In this document: in pieces, positions 61,490 to 64,000 of the stretch | Layout: each line of letters starts with the position of its first letter | How positions within the stretch are numbered: the first letter of the stretch is position 1 | Source: Cytobacillus firmus DS1 | GTDB lineage: Bacteria > Bacillota > Bacilli > Bacillales > Cytobacillaceae | Length of the DNA stretch: 64,000 nucleotides | Reading direction: 5' to 3' | Assembly (NCBI RefSeq): GCF_000565285.1 | Contig: NZ_APVL01000018.1 | Location: 1 to 64,000, forward strand | Notes under the pieces: generated by a model | What the model was told of the DNA's origin: nothing | What the model saw: only the letters and a program-made list of their open reading frames with translations | The model's database searches: none | Made by a program: the position numbers and the translations under genes

Positions 61490-64000
61490 ATGAAGCAAGA
61501 ACGGAAAAAGAGGAGATATAAAGTTTGGGGATTGATGTTGCTCATTATCATAGTCTCAGCTTTACCAACTATACAAAGTGTAGGTGCTGAGACTATACCC
61601 CATTATCATGATGGAATGAATCTTCATCCTGACGAAAGTCAACAAGAGAGATATATGCCTGATCCAGTATTTGATATAGATGTTGACCCTGCAATTTACC
61701 GATACGAAGGAGTCTGGCCAGTTTATATTAAGAAGAGTTCAGATAGCTCATCGTTTAAAGGAAATTATGAAGGCAATATGGGTTTTATACGACCTGTTGA
61801 CTTAAATCCTGGAGATGGGGTATATCCAAACTATTCATTAGGACGGACATTCATTCATAAAAGTACTTTGGGAAGATGGGGTAAGGCTTTTAACGGGAAT
61901 ATGAATTACGTTGAGAAGCATGCAGAATCGGTATCCCTAATGAGGCAAAGTGATAAAAAAGCGTTCTCCCGCATTCACTCAGTGGAGTTAGCAAGAGTTT
62001 CAGGGGCAAATGTGAAAGCAAGAAAAGATGCATCTGGAAATGATTATTTAGAAGTTATAACTACATCCTTTCCAGTGGGGAGTATTAGAGCTCCTTCTTC
62101 CGCTAAATCAGGTGAAAAGTTTAATGTGGAGATCAATGCAGAAGAATTTAATCCGTATTCTCAATTCATTAAATACGAGATTTATAAGGAAAACACCCTG
62201 CTTAAATCCGGTGTTGAATTTAAGGATAACATTTCAAACATCTATGAATCCATTTCCATCGGAGAAACAGGGAAACATGTACTGACTTTAAAAGTTTCAG
62301 ATGGAATTGAAAGAACTACTACAGTAACAACTGTGGTAAATATTGCTGCTGGGGATATTGAACTTCCACCTGAACCTGAAGAGAAGCCCAACCTTTCGCC
62401 CATTGCTGATGTAAATGTAGAACCATCTTACTACTGGGTTGAAGAAGTACCATTCCAGGACAATAGTTATGATCCTGATGGAGAAATTATTTCTAGAGAT
62501 CTAACAGTTGATGGCCAGCCATCATCAAATCCTAAGAAGTTCTCACGAGTTACAGAAATTGAAGACCATACTGTAGAACTAATGGTAACAGATGATCGAG
62601 GAGCTTCAGATACTGATTCTGCATCCTTTAAAATATTACCTACAACTCCGAAAGCTGAATTTAGTATCACTGGTACTACTAAGGTAAATCGTAAAATATC
62701 ATTAGATGGTACTCTTTCTAATAAAGTTTCGCCTGTTCATGTAGCTCCAATTGATTATTCATTGTCAAATTGGACAATCAAACCTTTAACCGATGGAGTT
62801 ACGCAGCAGGATATCTTAATCCGAAATAGCAGTGACCGTTCAAAAAGGGACTTCTTAGTTAGAAAACCAGGCGAATATGAAATTACTTTAACTGTAACGA
62901 ATAATTATGGAGAAACATCTGAGCCAGCTACCAAAGTTATTACAGTGGAACCCGATCGGCCACCTCTCGCCCAATTTACAGTCGATACAGGTAAGGCTAT
63001 TCGGGAAAATAGCGGAGAAAAGAATGCTATTATAACCCTAACGGACAGCAGTATTTCTCCAGATGAAGACAAAATAAAACAACGAATCTATTTTGTGGAT
63101 TTTGACAGTAATAATGATGGTTTCTTCGGAACTTCGCAAGATGAGCCAAAAAGAATAATTTCCAGTAAGAACGAAACTACTGTACAATTTAACGCAAATA
63201 AAGTTGGAAATTACCGATTTAGTTTAGAAGTTATAGAAGATTTTGGACAAGAAACCCTTCCAGAATTTATAAAGGAAGAACATTATCTAAGAGACTCCTC
63301 AGGTGTACTAGATAAATCCGGAAAAGTAGCTACTTATCAGGAACCAAATTACTTTAATTTACCGGAATATGATAAATCAGTCGAAATCATTAATGTAAAT
63401 CCAGTCATCGACTTTGGAGTTCGAAGGCAGAATAAAATAGATGTTGTCTTGAACTTTGGGGGAATGGATACAGCAACGCAGCAACATCAAACAGGATCTA
63501 GACCTGGGGCGGGCATTAACAACGGTGGTGGCGGCGGTACGTATGATCATAAATATTTTACCTATGATGAAGCGGATAAGAACCGATTATCATCTTACGC
63601 TTCAACCCTCCAAGCAAACCTTTTGGCTAAAGGCATTGATGCAAAAGTAACGATAAATAATGCTTATTATCGACAACCTGATACAGATGGTGTGGGAGTT
63701 CGAAATGTACCGGTATGGGGGTGGAGAGATTATGGTTCCTACCAATACAGCAGTTATTCGGGTACTTCCCCTTATAGTGGAGATTGGGAAGTCACTTCAA
63801 GCTCCTCTACTCCTATTTATGAGGTTGTATGGTGTTATTTCGATAATACGGCAAATGGAGGTACGGTTCACTCACATGCACCTCCTTGTTCAAGCTCTAG
63901 TAATGAGATTAGAGAGCAAACAGGAACAAGGTATACTGCTTCTTTAAGAAAGTATTTTCCTGATTATCGTTTTGAAGTGGTAAGTTACCAGAATGAGGGA
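61490..64000 (+). CDS. Large secreted PKD-like adhesin (partial)
   Basis: At least 837 residues; the frame continues past the window end. ATG at 61490, AAGGGGAC upstream, 12 bases after the SLH gene. Signal peptide (LMLLIIIVSALPTIQSVGA), an N-terminal domain of about 190 residues, then repeated Ig/PKD-like modules (FPVGSIRAPSSAKSGEKF; NLSPIADVNVEPSYYWVEE, SYDPDGEIIS; AEFSITGTTKVNRKISLDG; LAQFTVDTGKAI) and a Gly/Ser-rich domain near 670. Probably a cell-surface or pilus-tip adhesin used for cell contact during transfer. Confidence 0.8.
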   Translation, partial: MKQERKKRRYKVWGLMLLIIIVSALPTIQSVGAETIPHYHDGMNLHPDESQQERYMPDPVFDIDVDPAIYRYEGVWPVYIKKSSDSSSFKGNYEGNMGFIRPVDLNPGDGVYPNYSLGRTFIHKSTLGRWGKAFNGNMNYVEKHAESVSLMRQSDKKAFSRIHSVELARVSGANVKARKDASGNDYLEVITTSFPVGSIRAPSSAKSGEKFNVEINAEEFNPYSQFIKYEIYKENTLLKSGVEFKDNISNIYESISIGETGKHVLTLKVSDGIERTTTVTTVVNIAAGDIELPPEPEEKPNLSPIADVNVEPSYYWVEEVPFQDNSYDPDGEIISRDLTVDGQPSSNPKKFSRVTEIEDHTVELMVTDDRGASDTDSASFKILPTTPKAEFSITGTTKVNRKISLDGTLSNKVSPVHVAPIDYSLSNWTIKPLTDGVTQQDILIRNSSDRSKRDFLVRKPGEYEITLTVTNNYGETSEPATKVITVEPDRPPLAQFTVDTGKAIRENSGEKNAIITLTDSSISPDEDKIKQRIYFVDFDSNNDGFFGTSQDEPKRIISSKNETTVQFNANKVGNYRFSLEVIEDFGQETLPEFIKEEHYLRDSSGVLDKSGKVATYQEPNYFNLPEYDKSVEIINVNPVIDFGVRRQNKIDVVLNFGGMDTATQQHQTGSRPGAGINNGGGGGTYDHKYFTYDEADKNRLSSYASTLQANLLAKGIDAKVTINNAYYRQPDTDGVGVRNVPVWGWRDYGSYQYSSYSGTSPYSGDWEVTSSSSTPIYEVVWCYFDNTANGGTVHSHAPPCSSSSNEIREQTGTRYTASLRKYFPDYRFEVVSYQNEG

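Noticed and set aside
1..64000. tRNA, rRNA or selC genes
   Set aside because: No cloverleaf with T-loop signature or rRNA segment was recognised; in particular no tRNA-Sec candidate was found in the window.

Overview
The window looks like part of a large, low-GC plasmid (or plasmid-like element) of a Bacillaceae host. Evidence: AT-rich sequence, GGAGG-type ribosome binding sites, frequent TTG/GTG starts, Bacillus-type families (FbpB-like, YkvA-like, SigM-like sigma/anti-sigma pair, Replic_Relax-like proteins), a ParM/ParR-type segregation locus, a VirD4-type coupling protein and a Tad-type pilus operon. No rRNA, tRNA or CRISPR array was seen.

Layout. 1-3.7 kb: secreted or membrane proteins and an ECF sigma factor with its membrane anti-sigma factor. 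3.7-14.3 kb: an ATP-dependent DNA ligase gene split by a ~9.8 kb Tn554-like element. The element carries a mercury operon (merR, merF, merT, merP, merA) and a four-gene, overlapping recombinase operon. In both merT and merP one metal-binding cysteine codon is an in-frame UGA, each followed at the right distance by a bacterial SECIS-like hairpin, so both are probably selenoproteins. 14.4-16.4 kb: a matrixin-like secreted protease, a lipoprotein and an FbpB-like peptide. 17-20.5 kb: a probable replication or maintenance region. Upstream of a winged-helix-like Rep candidate lies a putative antisense RNA built of three hairpins that all carry the loop UUGGCG. 20.7-25 kb: secreted lipase-like protein, KAS III enzyme, a possible bacteriocin/membrane-protein pair and a YkvA-like protein.

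25-37.7 kb: a leftward gene cluster (small ORF, 150-aa protein, NYN-domain protein, Rad52/ERF-like candidate, MoxR-type ATPase, VWA protein, unknown, PP-loop enzyme). Two of its adjacent genes are each interrupted by a different group II intron; excision restores both reading frames. 38-45 kb: leftward transfer-type genes (two winged-helix/Replic_Relax-like proteins, S1-domain protein, VirD4-like ATPase). 45.2-47.6 kb: ParM-ParR-like segregation locus with AT-rich iterons. 47.6-49.2 kb: small zinc-ribbon genes, two of them frameshifted. 49.5-50.7 kb: a ~64-65 bp degenerate tandem array with repeated CTATTAATAKGTKA-like sites next to a MerR/RacA-like DNA-binding protein. 50.8-64 kb: a Tad/Flp-type pilus operon (two CpaE/TadZ-like proteins, CpaB, CpaF/TadA, TadB, TadC, small pilin candidate, two TadE-like proteins), an SLH surface protein and a large PKD-like adhesin that runs off the window.

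Six transcription units on both strands (starting near 18983, 40705, 43644, 50829, 51982 and 60068) share a leader in which a mini-hairpin, CGG-AAGAA-CCG or GCG-AAGAA-CGC, sits at the 5' edge of an intrinsic terminator just upstream of the ribosome binding site. This suggests a plasmid-wide attenuation/antitermination regulon coupling transfer, pilus and surface genes.
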